NCBI GenBank assembly: GCA_031315915.1
Contig: JALDRK010000017.1
Coordinates: 1-64,000 of the forward strand
DNA: 64,000 bases
Origin: Nitrospirales bacterium
GTDB lineage: Bacteria; Nitrospirota; Nitrospiria; Nitrospirales; UBA8639
Direction of reading: 5' to 3'
Shown piece after piece: positions 10,523-18,654 of the stretch. Every line of letters starts with the position of its first letter. The first letter of the stretch is position 1. A program made the position numbers and the translations under genes. Below the pieces are notes generated by a model. That model worked only from the letters and a program-made list of their open reading frames with translations, did no database searches and had not been told where the DNA came from.

Positions 10523-10596
10523 GTGGCAAAGGCGCCACTGCGATGAGGAGGCTGACTGAAGCGGCCTGTTTGATTCGCAGTCGGCGCTTTTTTTTT
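10523..10596 (+). promoter_or_regulatory. Terminator-like leader hairpin with competing hairpin, upstream of nirC
   Basis: GCGCCACTGCGA (10532-10543) pairs with TCGCAGTCGGCGC (10575-10587; one bulged C) and is followed directly by nine T residues: an intrinsic terminator only 24 bases before the nirC start. A second short hairpin, GTGGC (10523-10527) with GCCAC (10534-10538), uses the same left arm and excludes the terminator stem. That arrangement suggests transcription attenuation of nirC-nirA. The alternative is a plain terminator of an unseen upstream transcript. I recognise no known riboswitch consensus. Confidence 0.55.
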
Positions 10597-10620
10597 GAGG
10601 AAAAGCAGAAGGAGACCGCA

Positions 10621-11517
10621 ATGTATACGGCTGATGTTGAACGAATGGTTGGGATGGCCAAAACGAAGGCAGGATATCTTCGATCCAATCCGATGGGCTA
10701 TCTCCTGCTCGCTGTGATGGCGGGAATCTATCTGGGATTTGGAATTTGTCTGATTTTCAGTGTCGGGGCGCCGTTTTGGGCGGACGGATCCGCCGGATTC
10801 AAACTGGTCATGGGGATGTCGTTCGGCATTGCCCTGACCCTGGTAATCTTTGCGGGCTCGGAGTTGTTTACGGGGAACAATATGGTCTGCGCGATGGGGA
10901 GCATGGCGAAGGCCATCACCGTGAAGCAGATGAACCTGATTTTTTTCTATTCGTTTCTCGGCAATCTTCTGGGGTCTCTGGGTGCGGCGTGGTTGATCGC
11001 GCAAGCGGGAGTGGTGGGGCATGCCCCTCAAAGCGACCTGCTGCTCAAGGTGGCGGCGGGAAAAATGAATGGGCCGGCCTGGGAGCTGTTTGTCCGCGGA
11101 ATCCTATGTAACTGGCTGGTGTGTTTAGCCGTGTGGATGGCGGCGCGCACCACCAACGATGCCGCCAAAATCCTGTTGATCTTTTGGTGCCTGTTTGCCT
11201 TTGTGGGAAGCGGTTTTGAACATAGCATTGCCAATCAGTCGATCCTGGCCCTGGCGTTGTTTCTTCCGCATGGGCCCGATGTCACCTGGATGGGCTTGGC
11301 CTGGAATCAGCTCTGGGTAGTGTTGGGCAATATGGTGGGCGGAGGGGTATTCGTGGGCGGGGCCTATTGGCTCTGCAGTCCGGTGAAGGAAAAGGTGGCA
11401 GTCGTCAAAACAGTCGCGGAGACTATTTCAGCCAGATCGACACAGATTGCGCAGGCTTCAGTTAATGGGGATGTGAAAGGCCATCCGTTGTTGGTGGAGG
11501 CTGATCGGAGAGTGTGA
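10621..11517 (+). CDS. nirC: Formate/nitrite transporter (NirC-like)
   Basis: This is a pentameric inner-membrane channel of the FNT family, probably importing nitrite for the reductase encoded next. It has 298 residues with six hydrophobic spans. Family landmarks are the Omega-loop region with LFTGNN (start of the broken TM2) and the 'NWLVCLAVWMA' segment of the broken TM5, both typical FNT signatures. The start is ATG 10621, preceded by AGAAGGAG; the frame is open upstream to 10543, but that part is the leader hairpin. The C-terminal tail of about 40 hydrophilic residues is longer than in E. coli NirC. It sits 46 bases before nirA. Formate is an alternative substrate; the neighbour favours nitrite. 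Confidence 0.92.
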   Translation: MYTADVERMVGMAKTKAGYLRSNPMGYLLLAVMAGIYLGFGICLIFSVGAPFWADGSAGFKLVMGMSFGIALTLVIFAGSELFTGNNMVCAMGSMAKAITVKQMNLIFFYSFLGNLLGSLGAAWLIAQAGVVGHAPQSDLLLKVAAGKMNGPAWELFVRGILCNWLVCLAVWMAARTTNDAAKILLIFWCLFAFVGSGFEHSIANQSILALALFLPHGPDVTWMGLAWNQLWVVLGNMVGGGVFVGGAYWLCSPVKEKVAVVKTVAETISARSTQIAQASVNGDVKGHPLLVEADRRV

Positions 11518-11563
11518 TGCACGTGATCAGATCGGTGCTCTCTGACGAAATCAAGAAAGGACG

Positions 11564-13180
11564 ATGATGAATAAGATTGAGGTGCTGAAAGCGGAAAAGG
11601 ACGGATTGGATATCAAGGAGAGTATTGCGCGATATGCGGAATTGGGATGGGAAGCCATCCCGGAAGACGATATTCAACGATTGAAGTGGTACGGGATCTT
11701 TTTACGCAATCCCACGCCGGGGTTTTTTATGATACGTGTGAGAATTCCCGGGGGGCGAACCACGACCGAGCAGATGCGCACGCTGGCGCACATCGCCAAA
11801 ACCCACGGGAATGGTGTATTGGATCTGACAACTCGTCAGCAGTTTCAGCTGCGGCAATTGAAGATCGAGCATGTGCCGGAAGTTTTTCGCCTCATGGAAG
11901 AGTCGGGCCTGTGTTCCCTGCAAACCGGAATGGACAATGTGCGAAATATCATGACCTGTCCCGTGGCCGGGTTGACGGCTCAGGAAACCATGGATACGAC
12001 GGATTTGGTTCGACGTCTGACGCAAGAGCTGACCGGGAACCGCGCCTATTCCAATCTGCCGAGAAAGTTCAACATGGCGATTACCGGATGTCCGGACAAT
12101 TGCCTGCATCTGGAAACACAGGACCTGGCCCTGGTTCCGGCCAGCCTGGAAGGTCCCGAGGGATTGGTCTCCGGGTTCAACATTTTGGCGGGAGGCAAAC
12201 TGGGTTCCGGAGGGTATCGGATTGCCACACCTCTGGATGTGTTTGTGACGCCGATGGAAGTCGTGGCCGTGACCGGGGCGATCCTTCGCGTGTTTCGCGA
12301 TCATGGCTGCCGCGAATCCCGCACCACGGCCCGGTTGGCATTTTTGCTGGATGACTGGGGGGAAGAACGGTTTCGTCTTGAGGTGCAGCGGGAAGTCGGA
12401 TGGGAGTTGGCTCGTGCAGGAACGGACGTGCGAAAAAAAACGGTGAACGAACACCTGGGCATTTACCGGCAAAAAGACGCCAGGCTGAACTATATCGGGC
12501 TCAAAATTCCCGTCGGTCGTATACAGGCCGATGATCTGGAAGGCATCGCGCGGTTGGCAGAAATTTATGGGACCGGGGAGATTCGTCTGGCTGCCAATCA
12601 GGCCATGGTGATTCCGAACGTGAACGATAATGTCCTGGGCGACTTGACGGAGGAGCCGTTGCTCAAACGCTTCTTATATAACCCGACTCCGGTGCAAAAG
12701 GGCTTGGTCAGTTGCGTCGGGAGCGACTATTGCAACCTGGCTGTCATCGAAACGAAAAGCCGGGCCGTGGAAACCGCCAAACGGGTGGAGGCTCTGATCG
12801 GCATTGAGATGAAACCGATTACCATGCACTGGTCAGGGTGTCCGGCCGGGTGCGGCAACCATCTGGTGGCCGACGTGGGGCTGTTGGGCAAAAAAATAAA
12901 AATCAAAGGAGAAGTCGTCGAAGCCGTGGATGTCTTTGTAGGGGGGCGGTCCGGTCCCGATCCGAAACCGGCGATCAAGTTGCTGGAGGATGTGCCCTGC
13001 GATCGGTTGCCGGAGGTGTTGAGCGGTATCCTGCCGTTTCATTCTCGTGAAAAAATGCATCGCACGAAGGCAAAGACCCTAAGCAAGCGTCACCCACCCG
13101 GACGGGCAAGAGATCCGGAAAGAACGGCAAGCGTACCGAGCGATCACACCCACGCTCTTTTTGCGTCACAACAAGTCTGA
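11564..13180 (+). CDS. nirA: Ferredoxin-nitrite reductase (siroheme, assimilatory)
   Basis: This enzyme reduces nitrite to ammonium with six electrons, using siroheme and a 4Fe-4S cluster in the cytoplasm. The 538-residue protein has the duplicated ferredoxin-like half-domains of the nitrite/sulfite reductase family and the cluster/siroheme cysteines C384-x5-C390 (VSCVGSDYC) and C426-x3-C430 (SGCPAGC). 'TTRQQFQLRQL' near residue 89 and 'RKFNMAITGCPDNC' near 167 also fit the family. ATG ATG at 11564/11567 follows AAGAAAGG; the second ATG has better spacing. Gene order with nirC supports nitrite rather than sulfite as substrate. The last ~40 residues are basic and Ser/Pro-rich with no family counterpart that I recognise. 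Confidence 0.93.
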   Translation: MMNKIEVLKAEKDGLDIKESIARYAELGWEAIPEDDIQRLKWYGIFLRNPTPGFFMIRVRIPGGRTTTEQMRTLAHIAKTHGNGVLDLTTRQQFQLRQLKIEHVPEVFRLMEESGLCSLQTGMDNVRNIMTCPVAGLTAQETMDTTDLVRRLTQELTGNRAYSNLPRKFNMAITGCPDNCLHLETQDLALVPASLEGPEGLVSGFNILAGGKLGSGGYRIATPLDVFVTPMEVVAVTGAILRVFRDHGCRESRTTARLAFLLDDWGEERFRLEVQREVGWELARAGTDVRKKTVNEHLGIYRQKDARLNYIGLKIPVGRIQADDLEGIARLAEIYGTGEIRLAANQAMVIPNVNDNVLGDLTEEPLLKRFLYNPTPVQKGLVSCVGSDYCNLAVIETKSRAVETAKRVEALIGIEMKPITMHWSGCPAGCGNHLVADVGLLGKKIKIKGEVVEAVDVFVGGRSGPDPKPAIKLLEDVPCDRLPEVLSGILPFHSREKMHRTKAKTLSKRHPPGRARDPERTASVPSDHTHALFASQQV

Positions 13181-13558
13181 ATTCAGCCCACTGGCGTGGA
13201 CATTCTCTATTTGATCTATTGCGCTGGTATTGGGATGATGTGGCAGGTCAGGCGTCGGAAGCAAAAGGCCTAAAAATCCGCCATACTAACATGATTTTTA
13301 CGGGTATTCCGTGAATGGTTTCGGCAATCGTCCTGTCCAGACAGCACGTATGTTCCGCAAAACCTCAACCTATCGCGTAGTCAGAACCAACCGAAAACAG
13401 GAATGATCTGAGAAATGATCGGGTAGTGTTTGATCCTGTGGAAATGAATGAAGAAACGACCAGGCCGGATTGACCCTATCCATCTTGCTTGTGACCATTG
13501 ACACGATGATTGGCAAGTCGTAATCTTCCCTCCCTACACTCTCAGAGGAGGGAGACCG
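13181..13558. other. Intergenic region, no gene seen
   Basis: Between nirA and the toxin-like gene. I see no coding frame and no clear terminator. The last bases carry a strong ribosome-binding site (GAGGAGGGAG) for the next gene, which marks ATG 13559 as its start. Confidence 0.6.
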
Positions 13559-15310
13559 ATGTTGTCATGTGCTCGGCGCATCATCTTCCGGCAAATCTTG
13601 CTCACCCTCCCGATCTTCCGCACTTCGCACTTTGTCTTTTCAACTCAGAGTAGCGCTGCCGGAATCAACGGCATCCGGCAAGCCTCAAAAACAAATGCGA
13701 CGTGTCTTGTGACGAAAGCAACAATCTTCGTGTTGGCCCTGGTTGCGATAGCGAATGCGGTGTGGTGGCCAACTTTGACTCATGCGGCCTCCTGTGATGC
13801 CCTGGTCGGCAGGTGGGCCTGGTTTATCGGCGGAGAAGTAACGGTCAATCCGGACGGAACGTTTGTCCAACAGTCTGGCAATGCCGGGACCTGGGAGTGC
13901 ACCGATGCCGCGCGAGGACGATTTACCTTCAGGTGGCGAGATGGCGGCTTCGTGAACAGTTTGGTCCTGTCGCCGGATGGACAGGGCTTGACCAGCACGG
14001 ATCAATCCCAATTCTATGTTACGGCACGAAGATCGGGTCCTGCCAACATACCTCAGGCGGTCAACAAGGAAGATTGCTGCCAGGAAGCCTATGCTTGTGA
14101 AACAAAAAAAATTGAAGCCGAGTTCGAACGGAAACTGGCCCAGTGCCATTTTCCGGGAAATGCCGGGTGTAACAGCGAAGCGGTAAGCACGAAAGCCTCG
14201 CAGCTTAACGCGGCCAATGAAAAACTCCGTTTGTGTCATCGTATTGGAACCTATTCGGATTCTTCGTTAAGTCCGAAAGCCGGCAACACGATTCCTCCGG
14301 CACCCGCGAGCAGTGATGAATTCCATTCTACTGAGAGAGCAGACGGTGGCTGCCCGGTGTGCATGCCCACGCCGGGGACCGAGCAAGCATCGGGTGAAGG
14401 GGGAGATATGTTCGGATCGGATTCTCCCGGATCGGATCGGGGGCATCCCCCCTCAAGTCGTCCGGACGATATATATGGCTCGGAACCAACGGGCGTGGAC
14501 AGTGGGCAACTGACGCCAGCTACCTGCACTCCGGAGTTCTACGACAGGGACGTTCCCGCTGCAAGTGATGATTGGCGCTATGTGATTGGCTTCGAACAAG
14601 AAATGCGGCGATGTCTGAAGGCTCAGATAACTGCAGAGAATCTCGCCGTCTATGCGTTGGCCAGAAAGGTAAAGGAGATCGCGGTCGGGCTCGCAATCGT
14701 CGCGGCGCCCGGTGCGATCGACGCCGTACTCCATCCCCCTGGGGTCTCCCCGGATCCGGACCCGTATTTAAAAGGTAAGGCGGAGGCCGCCCGTCTGTGC
14801 GAATGGGCGTTGAATATATCTCCACTGGTCGTGGCACGCTGCCCGGCCAAGGGCGCGGTACACACTGTGCCAACCACGCGGTTGCCGTCTCGGAAGACGC
14901 TCGCTCAATTGCTCGGCGATCTTTCCTGGCTGAAGGAGATGAACCCGACGGGCAACCGGAAAAACTGCGGCAACGCCGTGCTCGGCACGGATCAGTATCT
15001 TGCGGGAGGCGAGATGCATCCGGCAGCGCCAATGTCATGCGGGACCGTTCCGAGTCAGCTCGAAAGTCTCTTGGGTACCAAATTCGGTCCAATGAAGGAG
15101 GCGGCGGAGATCAACAACACGATTTTCCATGCCGGCGAAGGCGCACGTGGGATTATCGCCGCGGACGGGCCAGGCGGAGGCCATTATTTTAATATTGTCA
15201 ATTTCGCCGGAGACGTACTGCTCCTTGATGGGCAATTGGGGCGGCAGGTTTCGTGGGCGGAATACCGACGAATGGGCTTGCACAGTTTTCGGCTGATGCG
15301 AACGAATTGA
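13559..15310 (+). CDS. Exported papain-fold toxin-like protein (Tox-PL type C-terminus)
   Basis: A 583-residue protein with three parts. First, a hydrophobic export signal around residues 51-77 ending LTHAA-SC. Second, a module at about 78-160 (cysteines near each end, 'LVGRWAWFIGGEV', 'GTWEC') that is nearly repeated in the next gene and looks lipocalin-like; then a Cys-rich helix and a Pro/Ser/Gly linker. Third, a C-terminal ~125 residues resembling the papain-fold toxin family (PF15644, deamidase/protease-like): NPTGN..NCGNAV with Cys470, GGGHYFNIVN with His542, LLLDGQLG with Asp557 and Gln559. These would form the Cys-His-Asp triad. ATG 13559 follows a strong GGAGGGAG site; GTG 13709 would place the signal peptide at the very N-terminus. 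No recognised immunity gene is adjacent. The enzymatic assignment is by motif only. Confidence 0.75.
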   Translation: MLSCARRIIFRQILLTLPIFRTSHFVFSTQSSAAGINGIRQASKTNATCLVTKATIFVLALVAIANAVWWPTLTHAASCDALVGRWAWFIGGEVTVNPDGTFVQQSGNAGTWECTDAARGRFTFRWRDGGFVNSLVLSPDGQGLTSTDQSQFYVTARRSGPANIPQAVNKEDCCQEAYACETKKIEAEFERKLAQCHFPGNAGCNSEAVSTKASQLNAANEKLRLCHRIGTYSDSSLSPKAGNTIPPAPASSDEFHSTERADGGCPVCMPTPGTEQASGEGGDMFGSDSPGSDRGHPPSSRPDDIYGSEPTGVDSGQLTPATCTPEFYDRDVPAASDDWRYVIGFEQEMRRCLKAQITAENLAVYALARKVKEIAVGLAIVAAPGAIDAVLHPPGVSPDPDPYLKGKAEAARLCEWALNISPLVVARCPAKGAVHTVPTTRLPSRKTLAQLLGDLSWLKEMNPTGNRKNCGNAVLGTDQYLAGGEMHPAAPMSCGTVPSQLESLLGTKFGPMKEAAEINNTIFHAGEGARGIIAADGPGGGHYFNIVNFAGDVLLLDGQLGRQVSWAEYRRMGLHSFRLMRTN

Positions 15311-15412
15311 AAGGCGCAATTGGAAATGGTTTTTTAGCTGCGTGGCCGGATGATCTGTCCCACGCGCTGTCTTATGGCTATTGATCTGGTAAATCCCCGA
15401 AGGAGGTGAGGT

Positions 15413-17062
15413 GTGGCTAAAGCAGGATCTTTGTCCTCGGTAGCCTTTTGCATAATGGCCGGCCTTGCGTGCTCGAATTCCGCCCAGTCCGCTTCCTGCG
15501 AAGCCATCGTCGGTAAGTGGGCCTGGTTCATCGGAGGCGAGGTGACGATCAATTCCGATGGAACCTTCACCCAGCAGTCCGGTAATAGCGGCACGTGGAC
15601 CTGTACGGATGCGTCGCAAGGTGCTGCTACATTGACCTGGGCAAAAGGCGGTTTTGTGAACAAGATGATTCTGTCGAAGGATCAGCAAGCGTTATCGAGC
15701 GGAGATCCGTCGCAACCGTTCGTGTCCGCGAAACGGGTAGGGACACAGGTGCCGGATCAGACGAAGAAAAAGTCCCCTCCACCTGCCGGGACATCTTCCT
15801 CTGATTATGATGCCTTTACAAAAGGCCGTGACCTGGCGGCCTCGGGAAAATGCCGGGAAGCCATTTCCTATTTCGATCAGGCGATCGCGGCCAATGCACG
15901 CTATTCAAAGGCCTATTCGGATCGAGGGAGATGTCTGGCAAGCCTGGGCCAGCGGGACCGTGGCCTGCAGGACCTCGATCAGGCCGTCCAGCTTGCCCCG
16001 AACAACATGAGCCCCTATTTTAACCGGGCCGGTCTGCGGGCCGATGCAGGCGATGGAGACGGCGCGCTGGCGGATTTGGATGAATCCATTCGGATAGATC
16101 CGATGAACCCCGCTTCGCGCGGGGCGCGGGCCGGATTATTCGAGGCGGCAGGTCGATCGCACGAGGCGCAACTCGATCGGGAGATTGCCTATCGGCAGGT
16201 TGAGACGCTGAAGTCGAGTAAAAGGCCGGTTTTGGACCATGTGTTGAAAACGTGGCGAACCAAATCCGTGCGGCTTAAGCCCGAAGTGGCACAGGACAGT
16301 AAAGCCCCGATCCAGGCAGCCTTCGATGCAGCCGGTGCTGGACGCTATCGCATCGCTCTGGCGATCCTCGACACCGCCCTCTTGAAAAATCCATCGGATG
16401 ACGCCCTGCTTACCTTTCGGGCACGACTACACCTCACGATCGGTCAACCCGTTCAAGCCGTCGATGATTTGACCGCTGTGCTTCAACGACGCCCCACCGC
16501 CACCATTCTTGTCGGCCGAGGTCTTGCCTACCGCCAGCTTTCCCGTTTCCGCGAGGAAATTGCTGACTATGATCGGGCGGTTAAGGAGGACCCCAAATTT
16601 ACTGGTGCCTACTTGGAACGGGCCTTTACGACGATGTACTTCCATAAGGGAAATGATCCGGCTCCGGACCTGACGAAAGTCATCGAATTGGAACCCGAAA
16701 ACTGGTGGGCCTACTATCTGCGCGGTCAGGAATATGGCTATTGGTTTAACAAGCTTCCTTTGGCCATCGCCGATAACCGTCGAGTCGTGGAATTAAAACC
16801 CGACTTTGCGCAGGCCTATTGCAATATCGCATTTGCACTTCAGGAGATGGGCAGGAAGAACGAGACCGAAAAGTGGCTGCAACAGTGTTTTGCGCTCGAT
16901 CCGTCGGAACGAGCCGTCGCGAAGCGAGCCTTTGCCAAGGTACAGGCCAAGGAAGAACGGCTCGCGCGTGAGTTGGAAGCCCGTGCGAGGTTGTTCGAGT
17001 TGAACCGCACCCGTTGTACTCTTTCAGAAATTAGCACTTCATCGTGTCCGTTTTGGAATTGA
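15413..17062 (+). CDS. Exported TPR protein with the toxin's N-terminal module
   Basis: A 549-residue protein. A signal peptide (cleavage near SAQSA-SC) is followed by a ~75-residue module (about residues 28-103) highly similar to that of the preceding toxin-like protein (shared WAWFIGGEVT, DGTF.QQSGN.GTW.CTDA, GGFVN). Then come roughly ten tetratricopeptide repeats, e.g. 'EAISYFDQAIAANARYSKAY' and later copies with the Trp/Leu/Gly-Tyr-Ala-Phe-Ala-Pro pattern, and a basic charged C-terminal helix. The start is GTG 15413, set by AAGGAGGTGAG just upstream. It follows the toxin gene by 102 bases. TPRs bind proteins, so it could bind or neutralise the toxin, or be a second effector; both are inference. 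Confidence 0.82.
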   Translation: MAKAGSLSSVAFCIMAGLACSNSAQSASCEAIVGKWAWFIGGEVTINSDGTFTQQSGNSGTWTCTDASQGAATLTWAKGGFVNKMILSKDQQALSSGDPSQPFVSAKRVGTQVPDQTKKKSPPPAGTSSSDYDAFTKGRDLAASGKCREAISYFDQAIAANARYSKAYSDRGRCLASLGQRDRGLQDLDQAVQLAPNNMSPYFNRAGLRADAGDGDGALADLDESIRIDPMNPASRGARAGLFEAAGRSHEAQLDREIAYRQVETLKSSKRPVLDHVLKTWRTKSVRLKPEVAQDSKAPIQAAFDAAGAGRYRIALAILDTALLKNPSDDALLTFRARLHLTIGQPVQAVDDLTAVLQRRPTATILVGRGLAYRQLSRFREEIADYDRAVKEDPKFTGAYLERAFTTMYFHKGNDPAPDLTKVIELEPENWWAYYLRGQEYGYWFNKLPLAIADNRRVVELKPDFAQAYCNIAFALQEMGRKNETEKWLQQCFALDPSERAVAKRAFAKVQAKEERLARELEARARLFELNRTRCTLSEISTSSCPFWN

Positions 17063-17190
17063 TCTTTGTCGGCACAATGCCTTGATTGGAACCGAATCGG
17101 TTGCCTATCACAGCATTCGTGAAGTACGAAACCGGAGTGAGCGCATTATTAAAAATGTGCTCTTTTTTCTGAATTTAAGAAAAGGTCGCC

Positions 17191-18413
17191 ATGCGCATCG
17201 CTACTCTTCTCGCTACGTTGCTTGGGATGCTTGCCTCTGCGGCCAATGCGGATCTTAATGCGGATTTTGCGACATGCCGCCGGCAGATTCTCCAAATCGG
17301 TTCTGACCCGACTGTCCCCGATGAACAGTATTGTCTCGGGCTTTCTTATGCATTCGCGCTCAACCATCGGAAAGATCGGGCGAAGGCCGTCGTATGGTTT
17401 CGAAAGGCCGCAGAACGGAACCACGCAGGCGCACAAGCTGTGCTGGGATATTTGTACGAGCGGGGGATGGGGTGAAAGCCGATCCCGTTGAGGCGGTGAA
17501 ATGGTATCGCAAGTCGGCAGATCAAAATTACAACGACGGCCTCTTCAATCTGGGACGTGCGTATGAACATGGGATCGGCCTGTCGAAGGACCTGGTGCAG
17601 GCAAAATCTTACTATGCGAGAGCGGTGGCGGCCGGATCACAAGAAGCCGGGCAGGCCCTTGCAGCATTGGGTAAGGGATCGGAGCCGGTCAGTCAGGCTC
17701 AAACCCGGTTCGACGAAGGGGTTCGTCTCTATAAGGCCAAGGATTACACCGGAGCCGCAAAGGTATTTTTGAAGTTGGCCGAACAGGGTTATACAAAGGC
17801 CCAAGTTCAGATCGGCTATCAGTATGCATACGGTGAAGGGGTGCGTCAGAATGCCGATGAGGCGGTCCGATGGTATCGCAAGGCAGCAGATCAGGGGAAT
17901 GCCAAGGCACAGAGCAATCTTGGGAAAATGTACGAAGACGGATTAGGAGTCAAGGAAGATTGGGCGGAAGCGGTCAGGTGGTATCGTAAAAGTGCCGAGC
18001 AGGGGTATGCCGAAGGTCAGTTCAATCTCGGCCGGGCGTATCAATTTGGATTGGCTGTACCGCAAAACCGCCAGGAAGCGATCCGATGGTTCGATAGGGC
18101 GGGTGATCAGGGACACGATCAAGCGAACTATTTTGCGAACGATTTGAAGCAACGGGGCAGATATATCGGCTTCCGGAACGATGAGGAGCATGCGGCAGTC
18201 GTGGGAACGAAGCTTCGTGGGGTGCTGCTGAACATCGAGCCGGTCGGCCGGACCTTTCGGAATTCCGCCGAGCGAATGGCCTATCTTCGCCAGGCCGGCA
18301 GTCAGGCCGACCGGGAGGAAGCCATGTTGCGATGGGAGTCGAAAAATCGTGAATACAAAGCCTGCCAGGATTCCGGAGGATCCGGCTGCATTGGACCCGG
18401 TCCTCCGCCGTAA
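17191..18413 (+). CDS. Exported Sel1-repeat protein (one frameshift)
   Basis: It starts with a signal peptide (LLATLLGMLASAANA) and carries about six Sel1-like repeats with the usual 'A..WYRKAA.QG...AQ..LG..Y..G.GV..D' pattern. The first frame stops at 17475 after YERGMG. Restoring one G in a five-G run at about 17462-17466 gives YERGDGVKADP and continues to 18413, so the gene is one unit with a single-base loss. The C-terminus (~90 residues, ending in Gly/Pro) has no recognised domain. It lies 128 bases after the TPR gene in the same direction; an AAAAGG site precedes the start. Sel1 proteins scaffold protein-protein contacts, in the periplasm in this case. Confidence 0.82.
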
Positions 18414-18654
18414 TAGAGCGTGACTCGCTTATCTGACGATTTGAGTGTATGTTCCGAGGCGGGAAGGGAGCAACGTTCAAATTAAATCCATTTACCGGCA
18501 AGAGGTTCCTTAGGTCTACGCGATAGGTCGTCAAGAAGTCTACAAGTGCTTTCCATTACCCTTGTCGGTTGGCAAACAATGAAGGTGTAAGCCATTTCGT
18601 GAGAGTGCTATAGTTGGCGGCCCATTCCCAGTCGTCGCTTGCGGTGAGAGGTCT

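Noticed and set aside
10523-10596. A cobalamin riboswitch before nirC, suggested by GCCACTG
   Set aside because: Only the short GCCACTG word fits; the remaining B12-box elements are missing.
11702-12472. A 256-codon minus-strand frame
   Set aside because: Antisense to nirA, whose motifs and clean frame are certain.
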